Below, piece after piece: positions 1 to 10,416 of a stretch of 64,000 bases of DNA. Every line of letters begins with the position of its first letter. The first letter of the stretch is position 1. Made by a program: the position numbers and the translations under genes. The DNA is from Alphaproteobacteria bacterium (GTDB lineage: Bacteria; Pseudomonadota; Alphaproteobacteria; Caulobacterales; Hyphomonadaceae). The notes beneath the pieces are model-generated. The model was not told the DNA's origin, searched no databases, and saw only the letters and a program-made list of their open reading frames with translations. The DNA is taken from assembly GCA_016125405.1 (NCBI GenBank), contig WGLW01000023.1, forward strand, positions 163,118 to 227,117. The letters run 5' to 3'.

Positions 1-584
1 GCGTGGTGGCGGCGATCCGGCAGAACTCCGCGGCGGACTATTCCGCCATGAGCCTCGCCATGATCGGCATTTCGATTCCAACCTTCGTGACGGGACCGTT
101 GCTGTCGCTGGTGTTCGGCGTTTGGCTCGGCTGGTTCGCCGCCGGCGGGCTCGATCTCGGGCGGATGAATTTCTACAATCTCTTCCTGCCGATCCTGACG
201 CTCGCCCTGCCCCAGATCGCCATCATCTCACGCCTGATGCGCGCTTCGATGATCGAGGTGCTGAAGAACAACTTCATCCGCACGGCGCGCGCCAAGGGGC
301 TATCGGAAATGCGCATCCTGCTGCGCCACGCGGCGCCGGCCGCCATCCTGCCCGTCGTGTCCTATCTCGGGCCAGCGACCGTGGGCATCATCACCGGGTC
401 GGTGGTGGTGGAGCGCGTCTTCGGCCTGCCGGGCGTGGGCCAGTCCTTCATCGACGGCGCCATCACGCGCGATTATCCCCGCGTGATGGGGACAGTGATC
501 CTCTATGGCGGGCTGATCATCATCTTCAATTTGATCGCCGACATTCTCTATGCCGTGCTTGATCCCAAGGTGCGGTACGAATGA
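1..584 (+). CDS. oppB: Oligopeptide ABC transporter permease OppB (5' truncated by window)
   Basis: This is the C-terminal two thirds of an inner-membrane permease that forms half of the channel of an oligopeptide importer. The reading frame is open to the left edge, so the true start lies outside the window. The visible part has several hydrophobic segments and the cytoplasmic ATPase-contact (EAA-type) loop RTARAKGLSEMRILLRHA at about residues 93-110 of the visible ORF, followed by GIITGSVVVERVFGLPG and the family C-terminus YAVLDPKVRY. From memory it resembles E. coli OppB more closely than a generic DppB. Its stop overlaps the oppC start in ATGA, so the two are translationally coupled. The ATPase genes oppD and oppF are not in the window. 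Confidence 0.93.
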   Translation, partial: VVAAIRQNSAADYSAMSLAMIGISIPTFVTGPLLSLVFGVWLGWFAAGGLDLGRMNFYNLFLPILTLALPQIAIISRLMRASMIEVLKNNFIRTARAKGLSEMRILLRHAAPAAILPVVSYLGPATVGIITGSVVVERVFGLPGVGQSFIDGAITRDYPRVMGTVILYGGLIIIFNLIADILYAVLDPKVRYE

Positions 585-1486
585 CCCTGACGGCGGCGAC
601 CCATTCCGAGAAGTCGGCCCTGATGGAATCGGCGGCGGTGAAAGGCCGTTCGCTGTGGGAGGATTCGCGGCGGCGGCTGCTGGCCAACAAGGCGGCGATG
701 GCTGGCTTCGTCGTGCTGGGCCTGCTGGTGATTATCGCGATCTTTGGTCCGTTTGTCTGGCCGCACAAATTCGCGACGCAATACCGCGATGCGCTGTCGC
801 TTCCGCCGACCTGGAAAGACCTGCACATCCTCGGCACCGACATCTATGGCCGGGACATGGTCGCCCGCGTGATGGTGGGGCTTCGGATTTCGTTAACAGT
901 CGGCGTCGTCGCCACGTTCGTCAGTCTCGTGATCGGCGTCGCATGGGGCGCCATCGCGGGTTTTGCCGGCGGGCGCATTGACCAGCTGATGATGCGCACC
1001 GTCGACGTGATCTACGCCATGCCGTACATCTTCTTCGTCATCCTGGTGACGGTGGTGTTCGGCCGGTCGATCTTCCTGATCTTCCTCGCGATCGGCGCGA
1101 TCGAATGGCTGACCATGGCGCGCATCGTGCGCGGCCAGACGCTGATGCTGAAGCAGAAGGAGTTCGTCGAGGCGGCGCGCGCGGCCGGCGTGCGGCCCAT
1201 CGGACTGGTGGTGCGCCATATCCTGCCGAACCTGCTTGGACCGGTGGCGGTCTATGTGACGCTGACGATTCCGGTGGTGATCCTGCAGGAAAGCTTTCTC
1301 TCCTTTATCGGCCTTGGCGTGCAGGAGCCGCTGACGTCGCTCGGACGGCTGATCTCGGAAGGCCAGCGCGAACTTGGCCATCCCTGGATGCTGTTTGTGC
1401 CCGCGGTCACGATGGTGATCACGCTGTTCAGCCTGAACTTCATCGGCGACGGCCTGCGCGACGCGCTGGACCCCAAGGACCGCTGA
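581..1486 (+). CDS. oppC: Oligopeptide ABC transporter permease OppC
   Basis: Second membrane subunit of the oligopeptide importer; it pairs with OppB in the inner membrane. It is 301 residues, the usual OppC length. A cytoplasmic N-terminal stretch (GRSLWEDSRRRLLANKAA) precedes the first membrane helix at about residues 41-58. The family motif GTDIYGRD lies near residues 85-92, the ATPase-contact loop EFVEAARAAGVRPIGLVVRH near 194-213, and the end is GDGLRDALDPKDR, which I recall as the E. coli OppC ending. The start overlaps the oppB stop by four bases. No oppD or oppF follows; instead a convergent minus-strand block begins 10 bases after the stop. Confidence 0.95.
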   Translation: MTLTAATHSEKSALMESAAVKGRSLWEDSRRRLLANKAAMAGFVVLGLLVIIAIFGPFVWPHKFATQYRDALSLPPTWKDLHILGTDIYGRDMVARVMVGLRISLTVGVVATFVSLVIGVAWGAIAGFAGGRIDQLMMRTVDVIYAMPYIFFVILVTVVFGRSIFLIFLAIGAIEWLTMARIVRGQTLMLKQKEFVEAARAAGVRPIGLVVRHILPNLLGPVAVYVTLTIPVVILQESFLSFIGLGVQEPLTSLGRLISEGQRELGHPWMLFVPAVTMVITLFSLNFIGDGLRDALDPKDR

Positions 1487-1496
1487 GCAATCTGCC

Positions 1497-1943
1497 TCAG
1501 GGGACTTTCGCGTTGGCGCCGTCCATCTCGACCAGGCCCATTCGGTTGCCGGCGGGATCGAGGAACAGGCCGAGAATGACAACGCCCTTCACCTCGAAGC
1601 GCGGCGTCTGCACCTGTCCTCCATGGGCGACAACCTGCTCCAGCGCCTCGGTCACATCCGGCACACCGATATAGATGACCTTCTCCGCAGGGTCCTGCCG
1701 GATGGCGCCGTTTAGCGGCGGGGTCACGGCGACCGACACATTGCCAGCGGGGCCTGCCGCCCAGCCGAAAACTTCACTGTAGAAGGCCGACAGCGCCTTC
1801 GCGTCCGGGCCTGCAAGATCAAAGAAAACGATGGGCGCTGGCATGGCGTCTCCTCTGCCGGGTTGTTGTGAGGTCGCTGCGCCGGCCGCGAGGACCGAGG
1901 CGGCGGCTATGAGAAGAAAAAGCAGGACCGATCGCTGGGTCAC
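1497..1943 (-). CDS. VOC (glyoxalase/bleomycin-resistance) family protein with signal peptide
   Basis: A 148-residue protein with a hydrophobic N-terminal segment (LLFLLIAAASVLAAGAA) that looks like a signal peptide or membrane anchor. One vicinal-oxygen-chelate domain follows, starting at IVFFDLAGPDAKALSAFYSEVFGW and ending GLFLDPAGNRMGLVEMDG, the typical C-terminal VOC strand. VOC proteins bind a metal or small ligands; the substrate cannot be told. An exported VOC domain is less usual than a cytosolic one, and an internal Met (MPAPIVFFDL) could give a cytosolic form. The start overlaps the stop of the upstream DUF4199 gene (ATGA), so it is the distal gene of that minus-strand block. Confidence 0.8.
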   Translation of the reverse strand: MTQRSVLLFLLIAAASVLAAGAATSQQPGRGDAMPAPIVFFDLAGPDAKALSAFYSEVFGWAAGPAGNVSVAVTPPLNGAIRQDPAEKVIYIGVPDVTEALEQVVAHGGQVQTPRFEVKGVVILGLFLDPAGNRMGLVEMDGANAKVP

Positions 1944-2482
1944 GCAGACACCTGGCGCGCCGGCATGAAGCGGCTGTTTCGCAGGAGCGCCGCGGAGATC
2001 AGCGAGATCACGACGCCAACGGGAAAAATCTCGATGAAGGTCATCGGCCAGCGATAGAGCGGGTTGGCGTAGTTCCGGACGAACTCGGACATCTGGGCCG
2101 TGATCGTCGCCAGCTCCTCGGGAGAGGCGCCTTTTGCGCGCGCCGATTCGATCATCGCGGAGGAGTACGAAGCAGCGAAGCCATACTTCGTCACCGCCAG
2201 GGAGAGCTCCCAGCCGGCGACGTAGATGACGCCAGCCACCGCGCTGATCGCAAGGCCGACGCCAAAGGCCGGGAAGAATTTGATGACGCCGCCCAAGCGT
2301 TTGTCGCGGTGCTGCTTGACGCCGACGAAGACCGCGCTGAGGGCGACAATCATGGTCGCATAGCCCAGAAACAGGCCGCCCTCGAATGTCTTGCCATTCG
2401 ACCAGATCATCACCTCCACCACCATGGGCACGGCGACGATCAATCCGGCGATAAAGCCAAATACGAGAATTGTGCGGATCAT
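1940..2482 (-). CDS. DUF4199-like membrane protein
   Basis: About 180 residues with four predicted membrane helices: MIRTILVFGFIAGLIVAVPMV, a second containing LGYATMIVALSAVFVGV, a third containing GVGLAISAVAGVIYVAGW, and a C-terminal one containing FPVGVVISLISAALL. The pattern and the GYATMIVALSAVFVGVKQHRD stretch match the DUF4199 family, which has no known biochemical role. The track gives a start at 2536, but an ATG at 2482 preceded by AGGGGGAG is better and begins right at the first helix. The stop overlaps the VOC gene start. The upstream LuxR-type regulator is 125 bases away, and I infer a regulator/DUF4199/VOC unit. Confidence 0.8.
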   Translation of the reverse strand: MIRTILVFGFIAGLIVAVPMVVEVMIWSNGKTFEGGLFLGYATMIVALSAVFVGVKQHRDKRLGGVIKFFPAFGVGLAISAVAGVIYVAGWELSLAVTKYGFAASYSSAMIESARAKGASPEELATITAQMSEFVRNYANPLYRWPMTFIEIFPVGVVISLISAALLRNSRFMPARQVSA

Positions 2483-2607
2483 TGGACTCCCCCTCAGAAG
2501 ACCTCCAAATCGACCCCGGATTGGACGCCGCCGCAATCGCCCAAAAGGGTGACCGGGGGCAATTCGCCCGAATTATCGAGCGTTACATGGCGGGTTACGC
2601 AACTACG

Positions 2608-3057
2608 CTAGCGGATCAGGCCCAGCTCACGCGCCCTCATCACCGCCTCTGTCCGCCGCGAGACGTCGAGCTTGTCGTAAAGGCGGCCGACATGCGTTTT
2701 CACGGTGTTGGGCGAGACTGCGAGGCTGGCGGCAATCTGCTTGTTGGACTGGCCTGCGGCGATCAAGCCGAGGACCTCGAGTTCTCGAGTGCTTACGCCG
2801 AGGCTGGCGACGGCCTGGGGATTACCGTCAAACGGGAGGCCTTTCGTCGCCGGCCGGCGGAACAGCCGCGCACCCAGCCAGATGCCGAGTGCCGTGAATG
2901 CGAGGGCGACCAGACCGACATAAATCGCTACCGGATAGACGCGCGCAAGGTAGCTGTATTCCAACCACTGGAGAGCAAGGGCGCCGACCGCCAGGCCCGC
3001 GCCATACAGGATGATGGTGGTCCACATGGCCTTCGACGGTCGCGCCCGCATTCGCAT
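2608..3057 (-). CDS. Membrane-anchored LuxR-type HTH regulator
   Basis: A 149-residue protein with two N-terminal membrane helices (near WTTIILYGAGLAVGALALQW and VAIYVGLVALAFTALGIWLG), a short basic linker, and a C-terminal LuxR/GerE winged helix at about residues 88-149 (STRELEVLGLIAAGQSNKQIA, then SPNTVKTHVGRLYDKLDV). It has neither a response-regulator receiver nor an autoinducer domain. I infer a DNA-binding protein tethered to the inner membrane that may sense a membrane or lipid signal. The start is six bases after the P450 stop, with the ribosome-binding site (GGGTAAGG) inside the P450 stop region, so co-expression with the P450 gene is likely. The DUF4199 gene follows. Confidence 0.85.
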   Translation of the reverse strand: MRMRARPSKAMWTTIILYGAGLAVGALALQWLEYSYLARVYPVAIYVGLVALAFTALGIWLGARLFRRPATKGLPFDGNPQAVASLGVSTRELEVLGLIAAGQSNKQIAASLAVSPNTVKTHVGRLYDKLDVSRRTEAVMRARELGLIR

Positions 3058-3063
3058 GGAGCC

Positions 3064-4371
3064 TTACCCTGCCTGTCCGGGCGAGGCGACCGCCTCCAGC
3101 CGCTGGCCTGTGGCGCGCGTCCGCGCTCCAAGGCGCACAGGCAACGTGTTAACCCCGCGCATGCCCATCCGCTTGATGTAGTCCAGCCTGTCCGGATCGA
3201 TGACCGAGAGGTCGGGATAGCGGGCATAGAGGCAATGGAGCGCGCTCTGCGCCTCGACCCGGGCAAGCTGCTGGCCCAGGCAGAAGTGAATGCCCGCGCC
3301 AAAGGCCAGATGCGGGTTCGGGAACCGCTCGAGCCTCAGCTTTTGGGGGGCCTCAAACACGGCGGGATCTGCATTGGCGGTTGAAAGGCAGGCCATGACC
3401 ACCTGTCCGCGTTTCAGCCGCTGGCCGAAGAAGTCTGCGTCGCGCGCCACATAGCGCGGCTTGGTCGCCTGCACCGCCGTTACGTGGCGCGCCAACTCCT
3501 CTACCGCGCGTTCCGTCCGGCCCGACAGGTCCGCCAGCAGCCACGCCTTCTGGTCAGGATTGGCGTCGAGATCGACGACGGCGCCGCTGACAAGGTGTGT
3601 GGTGGTTTCAAAACCGGCGACGAGAAGAAGCAGGACCATCGCAATTAGTTCGTCAGCATCGAGCTTGTCGCCATCCTGTTCGGCCTGCACCAGATCGCTG
3701 ATCAGGCCGGGGCGCGGCGAACGCCGCACCTCCTCGATCTGGCGGCGGACATAGGCGGTCATGCGCTTGACCGCGCCGAGCGCGTTGAAGAGGCCGAGGA
3801 AGCCCGACAGGCCGGCGATCGAGGCGGTCCATTGGGAAAAGATTTCACGGTCACTGTGCGGCAGGCCGAGCAGCTCGCAGATGACCTCCAGAGGCAGGCG
3901 ACGGGAGTACTCCGTCGCGAGGTCGACCTGATCGATCCCTTCGAACCCATCCAGAATGCGATCGGCGGCCGCCTCTATCTGCGGACGCATGTCCTGCACG
4001 CCGCGCCGGCGGAAGGCCTGGTCGACCAGCTTGCGGAGGCGCCGATGGTCCGGCTCATCCTTCAGCAGCATGTTGTTCATCAGGAGCCGCAGCGAAGACG
4101 GCAGCCAGCGCGGGTCGACGCCCCCGGCGCCGGACCTGCCAGCGCGCCTGCCCTCCTGCACGAAAAGCTCGTTGTCCTTCAGCATCGCCGCGACAGCCGC
4201 GTGCGAGGTGGCGAGCCAGACGCGGCCCACGAACGGCATTTTCACAGGGATGACCGGCCCCGCAGCGAGCGCCCGAGCCAGGGCCGGATAAGGCGCCGCC
4301 TTGAGTTCAGCCCCCGTGAGGTCAAAGCCAACCGGCTGGTCGATCCTGTAGACGGGGGCTGCGGAGGTCAT
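3064..4371 (-). CDS. Cytochrome P450
   Basis: A soluble bacterial class I type cytochrome P450 of 435 residues that would use an external ferredoxin/reductase pair for mono-oxygenation; the substrate is unknown. Visible motifs are the I-helix oxygen-activation motif AGFETTT (about residues 252-258), the K-helix ExxR (ELAR, 292-295) and the heme-ligand loop FGAGIHFCLGQQ with Cys near 364. The MLLKDEPDHRRLRKLV stretch is the typical C-helix heme-propionate contact. No ferredoxin or ferredoxin reductase gene is seen nearby. It lies one base after a gene for an exported protein and six bases before the membrane-bound LuxR regulator, which suggests one transcript. Confidence 0.95.
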   Translation of the reverse strand: MTSAAPVYRIDQPVGFDLTGAELKAAPYPALARALAAGPVIPVKMPFVGRVWLATSHAAVAAMLKDNELFVQEGRRAGRSGAGGVDPRWLPSSLRLLMNNMLLKDEPDHRRLRKLVDQAFRRRGVQDMRPQIEAAADRILDGFEGIDQVDLATEYSRRLPLEVICELLGLPHSDREIFSQWTASIAGLSGFLGLFNALGAVKRMTAYVRRQIEEVRRSPRPGLISDLVQAEQDGDKLDADELIAMVLLLLVAGFETTTHLVSGAVVDLDANPDQKAWLLADLSGRTERAVEELARHVTAVQATKPRYVARDADFFGQRLKRGQVVMACLSTANADPAVFEAPQKLRLERFPNPHLAFGAGIHFCLGQQLARVEAQSALHCLYARYPDLSVIDPDRLDYIKRMGMRGVNTLPVRLGARTRATGQRLEAVASPGQAG

Positions 4372-4372
4372 G

Positions 4373-4918
4373 TCAGTTCAGCCTCTGCACATGAATGGCG
4401 GCGGACTTGCCGATCTTCAGCATGAAGCTGCCCAGCGCCGCCTTGCGGATTTCGGCGGTCCACGGCGGATCGCCGATATGGTGAATGCCGACCGTATCGG
4501 TCTGCTTCCACACCTGGCCGTTCTGCATGGTGAAAACCATATAGCCGTCGCCGCTGGTCTCGATCGAACGGACCGGAAGCGACACGCGATCGACGGACGC
4601 GCCTTTGTCCTTTTCGCGCTTCGCCTGTTTCTCCGGCTTGCTGGTCACCGGCGCCGTCAGCGCGGATTCGGATGACGACCTGCTTCCAAAGGATTCGGCG
4701 GGGGTCGGCTGCGGCGAGGCGGCCGCCTCGGCGGCGTGGGCGGCTTTCAGGTCTGGCGTGAGCGCATCGAAGCAGGCGTGACGCCGGCCCGCGTCGGGGA
4801 TGTCTGCACAGGCGTAAACCTTCGACATCAGCGCCTCCTGTGCGTGAGCAGGCGCGGGACAGACGGCGAACATGGCGCCGGCGGCGATGGCCAAAAGGGA
4901 GGCGGAAGCGAGACGCAT
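4373..4918 (-). CDS. Exported protein of unknown function
   Basis: A 181-residue protein with a clear signal peptide (LLAIAAGAMFAVCPAPAHA, cleavage after AHA). The mature part begins ALMSKVYACADIPDAGRRHACFDAL, a short two-cysteine motif I associate with a family of small periplasmic proteins in Caulobacterales and relatives. A low-complexity Ala/Pro/Ser/Lys linker follows, then a small C-terminal beta-rich domain (VFTMQNGQVWKQTDTVGIH). I do not recognise a function. It is the first gene of the minus-strand block and its stop is one base from the P450 start. The 127 bases upstream, shared with divergent oppA, must hold both promoters. Confidence 0.75.
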   Translation of the reverse strand: MRLASASLLAIAAGAMFAVCPAPAHAQEALMSKVYACADIPDAGRRHACFDALTPDLKAAHAAEAAASPQPTPAESFGSRSSSESALTAPVTSKPEKQAKREKDKGASVDRVSLPVRSIETSGDGYMVFTMQNGQVWKQTDTVGIHHIGDPPWTAEIRKAALGSFMLKIGKSAAIHVQRLN

Positions 4919-5045
4919 TGGTCAAACTCTCTCAACTGGACGCGAGCAGGTGCTAATTCCTTTCGCAGTGGCGCACTCTGACGCTAGTTTCGCCTCCGGG
5001 AAAGGCCGCGCCAGTATTGAGACGCGGCGTCAAGGAGTGGATTGA

Positions 5046-6677
5046 ATGCAGTTTACCCGGAAAGCCTTCGTCATCTCGATGTCGGCTGCGTTTCTTGCGC
5101 TCGGCGCATGCGGCGGCCCCAGCGGCGGAGGAAGCCAGGTTTCGCGTGAGGAGCAGCTGCGCCGCGGCGTGAACGCCAACCCGGACTCGGTCGATCCGCA
5201 CAAGGCGCAGGGCACCTGGGAGAACGACATCATCGGCGACATGTTCATCGGCCTGTTCACCGAGGACGCCGCATCCAAGCCGATCCCCGGCGTGGCGGAA
5301 AGCTGGACCACATCGGAAGACGGCCTCACCTGGACGTTCAAACTGAAACACACAAACTGGTCGGACGGCGTGCCGCTGACGGCGAACGATTTTGTCTTTT
5401 CGCTGCGACGGATGCTGAACCCCAAGACGCTTGGCGCCGTCTATGCCTCGATCCTCTATCCGATCAAGAACGCGCAGGCGGTAAACTCCGGCAAGATGCC
5501 GCCTGAACAACTCGGCGTGCGCGCGGTCGACGACTACACGCTGGAGATCCAGCTCGAAAATCCGATGCCTTACCTGCCCGCCCTGCTGAAGCACTACACC
5601 GCCTATCCGGTGCCGCAGCATGTGGTCGAGAAATACGGCGACGACTGGACGCGGCCCGAGCACATCGTCGTCAATGGTCCCTACAAACTGGTCGAATGGC
5701 GCTCGGGCGATTACCTGCGCTCGGTGAAGAACGACGCCTTCGCCGACGCCGCCAACGTCTGTTTCAAGCAGATCATCTATTTCACCCAGTCTGACCATGA
5801 CGCGATGGTGCGCCGCGCCCAGGCGGGCGAAATCGACATGAACAGCTCGTTTCCCAGCGGGCAACTTGCCGAGACGGAACAGAAACTGCCGGGCTGGCCG
5901 CGTGTGTCGCCGATGATGGCGACGACCTACACGGTCACCAACACAACCAAACCGCCATTCGACGACAAGCGCGTCCGGCAAGCGGTGGCGATGGCTGAGG
6001 ACCGCGAATACATCACCAAATCCATTCTCAAGGGCAGACAGATACCGGCCTACAATTTCGTGCCACCGGGCATGAATGGCTATCCGCATCCGGCCGAGTT
6101 CCGCTGGAAGGACGAACCGCGCGCCCAGCGCCTGAAGGAGGCGGTGGCGCTGCTGCAGCAGGCCGGATATGGCCCCGACAAGCCGCTGGAATTCGAATAT
6201 CTCTACCGCGCCTCAGGCGACAATCCGCGCATCGCGCCGGTGCTGCAGGCCAACTGGCAGGATATCGCGCCCTGGGTGCACCCGCAGATCCGCCAGGTGG
6301 AGACCAAGGATCTCTACAAGCAGGAGCAGGAACAGGACTTCACCATCGCGGATTCCGGATGGGTGGTGGACTACAACGACCCCTACAACTTCCTCTACCT
6401 GATGGATTCGCGCACCGGCCCGATGAACTACGGCCAGTACAAAAACCCGGCCTATGACGACCTGCTCGACAAGGCCCTTAAACAGACCGACACGGCTGAG
6501 CGGACAAAGTATCTGGAACAGGCCGACCAGATGATGCTGGATGATACGGCGGTGATCCCGCTGCTGACGCGCGTGACGCAGGACATCGTCAACCCGGATA
6601 TCACGGGCTATGTCGACAACATCGAGGACATTCACCGCAGCCGGTATATGTGCCGGAAAGGCCTGAAGGCGGGTTGA
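5046..6677 (+). CDS. oppA: Oligopeptide ABC transporter substrate-binding lipoprotein OppA
   Basis: Periplasmic peptide-binding protein of the family 5 solute-binding class, 543 residues, the usual size for OppA. The N-terminus is a lipoprotein signal (AAFLALGAC, Cys near residue 21). Family features include NPDSVDPHKAQGTWENDIIGDMF, the AESWTTSEDGLTWTFKLK strand and a C-terminal DDTAVIPLL. The start at 5046 has a good AAGGAG site. It would deliver peptides to OppBC, but it is separated from oppBC by five minus-strand genes and therefore has its own promoter. The separation, rather than the usual oppABCDF order, is the odd feature. Confidence 0.93.
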   Translation: MQFTRKAFVISMSAAFLALGACGGPSGGGSQVSREEQLRRGVNANPDSVDPHKAQGTWENDIIGDMFIGLFTEDAASKPIPGVAESWTTSEDGLTWTFKLKHTNWSDGVPLTANDFVFSLRRMLNPKTLGAVYASILYPIKNAQAVNSGKMPPEQLGVRAVDDYTLEIQLENPMPYLPALLKHYTAYPVPQHVVEKYGDDWTRPEHIVVNGPYKLVEWRSGDYLRSVKNDAFADAANVCFKQIIYFTQSDHDAMVRRAQAGEIDMNSSFPSGQLAETEQKLPGWPRVSPMMATTYTVTNTTKPPFDDKRVRQAVAMAEDREYITKSILKGRQIPAYNFVPPGMNGYPHPAEFRWKDEPRAQRLKEAVALLQQAGYGPDKPLEFEYLYRASGDNPRIAPVLQANWQDIAPWVHPQIRQVETKDLYKQEQEQDFTIADSGWVVDYNDPYNFLYLMDSRTGPMNYGQYKNPAYDDLLDKALKQTDTAERTKYLEQADQMMLDDTAVIPLLTRVTQDIVNPDITGYVDNIEDIHRSRYMCRKGLKAG

Positions 6678-6700
6678 CACCGCCCCAGGCTGACCCTGGC

Positions 6701-7599
6701 CTACATGGGCGCGTCGGACTGGATGTCCTGCGGCTTCTTGTCGTCGCCCGGCTGTACCATCGGCGCGCCCTGCCCGCGCAGCGACTGGGCGACATCGTTC
6801 AGCAGCGTGGTGACGCGCTGGGCGTTGGCGCCCATGTCGGGACCCGGGTTGCGACTGGTGGAGCGAACATCGATGCGCGAGCCCTCGCCCTGCGGCGTGA
6901 CGCGAACGGCGATATCGGACGCAAGACCGTACCAGCGGCTGTAGTGGACCGCTTCGAGTTCGCCGTCCGGCGGGCTCGAGCGCATCACGTTCCAGCCCAG
7001 CCGCTTTGCCGCCACTTCCACGGCCACCGTGGCTTTCGCTGGCGGAACACCAACGAGAAGCGGCTTGAGGTCATAGGCGCCGGCCTGGGCTTCGGCGAAC
7101 GTCTTGCCCGCCCAGTGGCCGGATGTCGGCGGCAGCACGCCATCGTCGCGGATCGGCGCGGCGCCGGCGTCCTCGCGGCTTTGCAGCGTGACGACGCTGA
7201 AGGCGACGGGCCGCGACCAGTCGGTCTGCACGTCGTGAATAGGGGGCAGCGAGGCCCGCAGGGATTCATCCGCATAGATGTTGAAGCCGATGAACAGCGC
7301 CGCCGTCAGCCCTGCAATGCCGGTGATGACGCCGCGCGAGCTGCGGGCGAAGGCGCTCGCCACAAGCCCTGCTGCAACGACCACGCCCCCGGCGATGGCG
7401 ACATACTTTGCGATCCGCTCGATGCCCGCCGTCGCAGGCTCCAGCGCCAGCACGTGCACGCGATAGAGCGCCGGACCCGCCAGCAGCACCAGAACCGAAG
7501 CGAGCGTCAGCGCAACGCCGGCGACGAGGAGAAAGAGCCGCACTCGCCCCCTGGGGGGCGCGACGGCGGAGCCGACCGGCGCCCCGGTTGCAGCTTCCG

Positions 7600-7603
<4 letters not shown>
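6701..7603 (-). CDS. DUF1499 domain membrane protein
   Basis: A 300-residue protein with three or so membrane helices in the first 110 residues (for example RLFLLVAGVALTLASVLVLLAG and VAIAGGVVVAAGLVASAF) followed by a DUF1499 domain. The domain signature is clear at the C-terminus: RIDVRSTSRNPGPDMGANAQRV, preceded by SDIAVRVTPQGEGS. DUF1499 has no assigned biochemical role, though many members are envelope proteins. The ATG overlaps the TGA of the upstream acyl-CoA ligase, so the two are translationally coupled and likely function in the same lipid-related context (inference). It converges with oppA, with 23 bases between the stops. Confidence 0.88.
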
Positions 7604-9339
<1,736 letters not shown>

Positions 9340-9432
9340 GACTGCGCCTCCCTTGCGCACGTATTGTTGCGCTGTTCAGGGCAGTTTAGTCGTGACGCCG
9401 TCTAGGAGCAATCGCGAGGGGGGATTTAGCGC

Positions 9433-10416
9433 ATGAAGCAGCTTGTTTTTGCCGCGCTTCTTGTGGTCGCAGCCTGCGGACGGGCGCCTGATCCGACAGC
9501 AGGCGCCTCAACGGCGGCGATTGCCGGCGCCGCCGCCGCGCCTGTGGCCCCCGATGCCCCGGCGATGGCGCGGACCGCGGCGCCGACAAGAACCGACCTG
9601 AAGGGACGGATGGACTGCCTGAGGGATCACGGCGGCATTGTCGTGATCGGCCATCGCGGCGGGCCGACACGCGATTATCCCCCAAATGCGCTTGAATCCC
9701 TGAAGCGGACCTTTCACGCAGGTACGCACGGCATGGAAATCGACGTGGCCCGGTCCAGCGACGGGCGCCTCTATTTGATGCACGACGACACGCTGGAACG
9801 GTCGACGACGGGCTCAGGCACAACAGACGGTCTGAAGTGGGCGGACATTCAAAAGCTCCAACTAAAGACCGGGCGGAAAACGACCGATTTTCATCCCGCC
9901 AGCCTCGAAGCCGTTCTGGACTGGGCGGTGAGCGCGGGCGCGCTGGTCGAGCTGGACCGCAAGTCGTCCGTCTCGATCGCATCCGTCGTGGACGCGGTTC
10001 GCCGCGTCCACGCGGAAAACTCCGTGCTGATGGTGACGTATACGGACGCACAGGCCGAAGCGGTGCACCATGCCGATCCCGGCCTGTTCATCGCAGCGAC
10101 CATTCATTCAGCCAGCCAGCTCGATCGTCTGCTGTCGCATGGCCTGCCCGCAGATCGCCTCGTGGCCTGGACCGGCGACGAGCGGCCCGATCCGGAGTTG
10201 TGGAAAGCGCTCAGGGCGAAAGGCGTACTGTCGGCGTTTGGCACGCTGGGCCCGCGCGGAAAGAGCCTCGACAGCGCGTACTGGTCGGATGGCGACGGAT
10301 CGGAATACACCGACCTGGCCGCCGAAGGACTCGCCTTTGTGGTGACTGATCTTTCTGACAAGGTCTCGCGGCAGCTGGCGCCCGAGATGAAGCAGGCGGA
10401 AAGCTGCGGCTTCTGA
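9433..10416 (+). CDS. Glycerophosphodiester phosphodiesterase family lipoprotein
   Basis: A 327-residue GDPD-family phosphodiesterase with a lipoprotein signal (FAALLVVAAC, Cys near residue 15), so probably anchored in the envelope facing the periplasm. The TIM-barrel catalytic motifs are present: VIGHRGG near residue 72, MEIDVARSSDGRLYLMHDDT with the metal-binding Glu/Asp and the second catalytic His, and LVELDRKSS further on. It would release glycerol-3-phosphate or a similar phosphomonoester from deacylated phospholipids. An Ala/Pro-rich linker separates the lipobox from the domain. It is divergent from the acyl-CoA ligase; the 93 bases between them hold both promoters. Confidence 0.88.
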   Translation: MKQLVFAALLVVAACGRAPDPTAGASTAAIAGAAAAPVAPDAPAMARTAAPTRTDLKGRMDCLRDHGGIVVIGHRGGPTRDYPPNALESLKRTFHAGTHGMEIDVARSSDGRLYLMHDDTLERSTTGSGTTDGLKWADIQKLQLKTGRKTTDFHPASLEAVLDWAVSAGALVELDRKSSVSIASVVDAVRRVHAENSVLMVTYTDAQAEAVHHADPGLFIAATIHSASQLDRLLSHGLPADRLVAWTGDERPDPELWKALRAKGVLSAFGTLGPRGKSLDSAYWSDGDGSEYTDLAAEGLAFVVTDLSDKVSRQLAPEMKQAESCGF

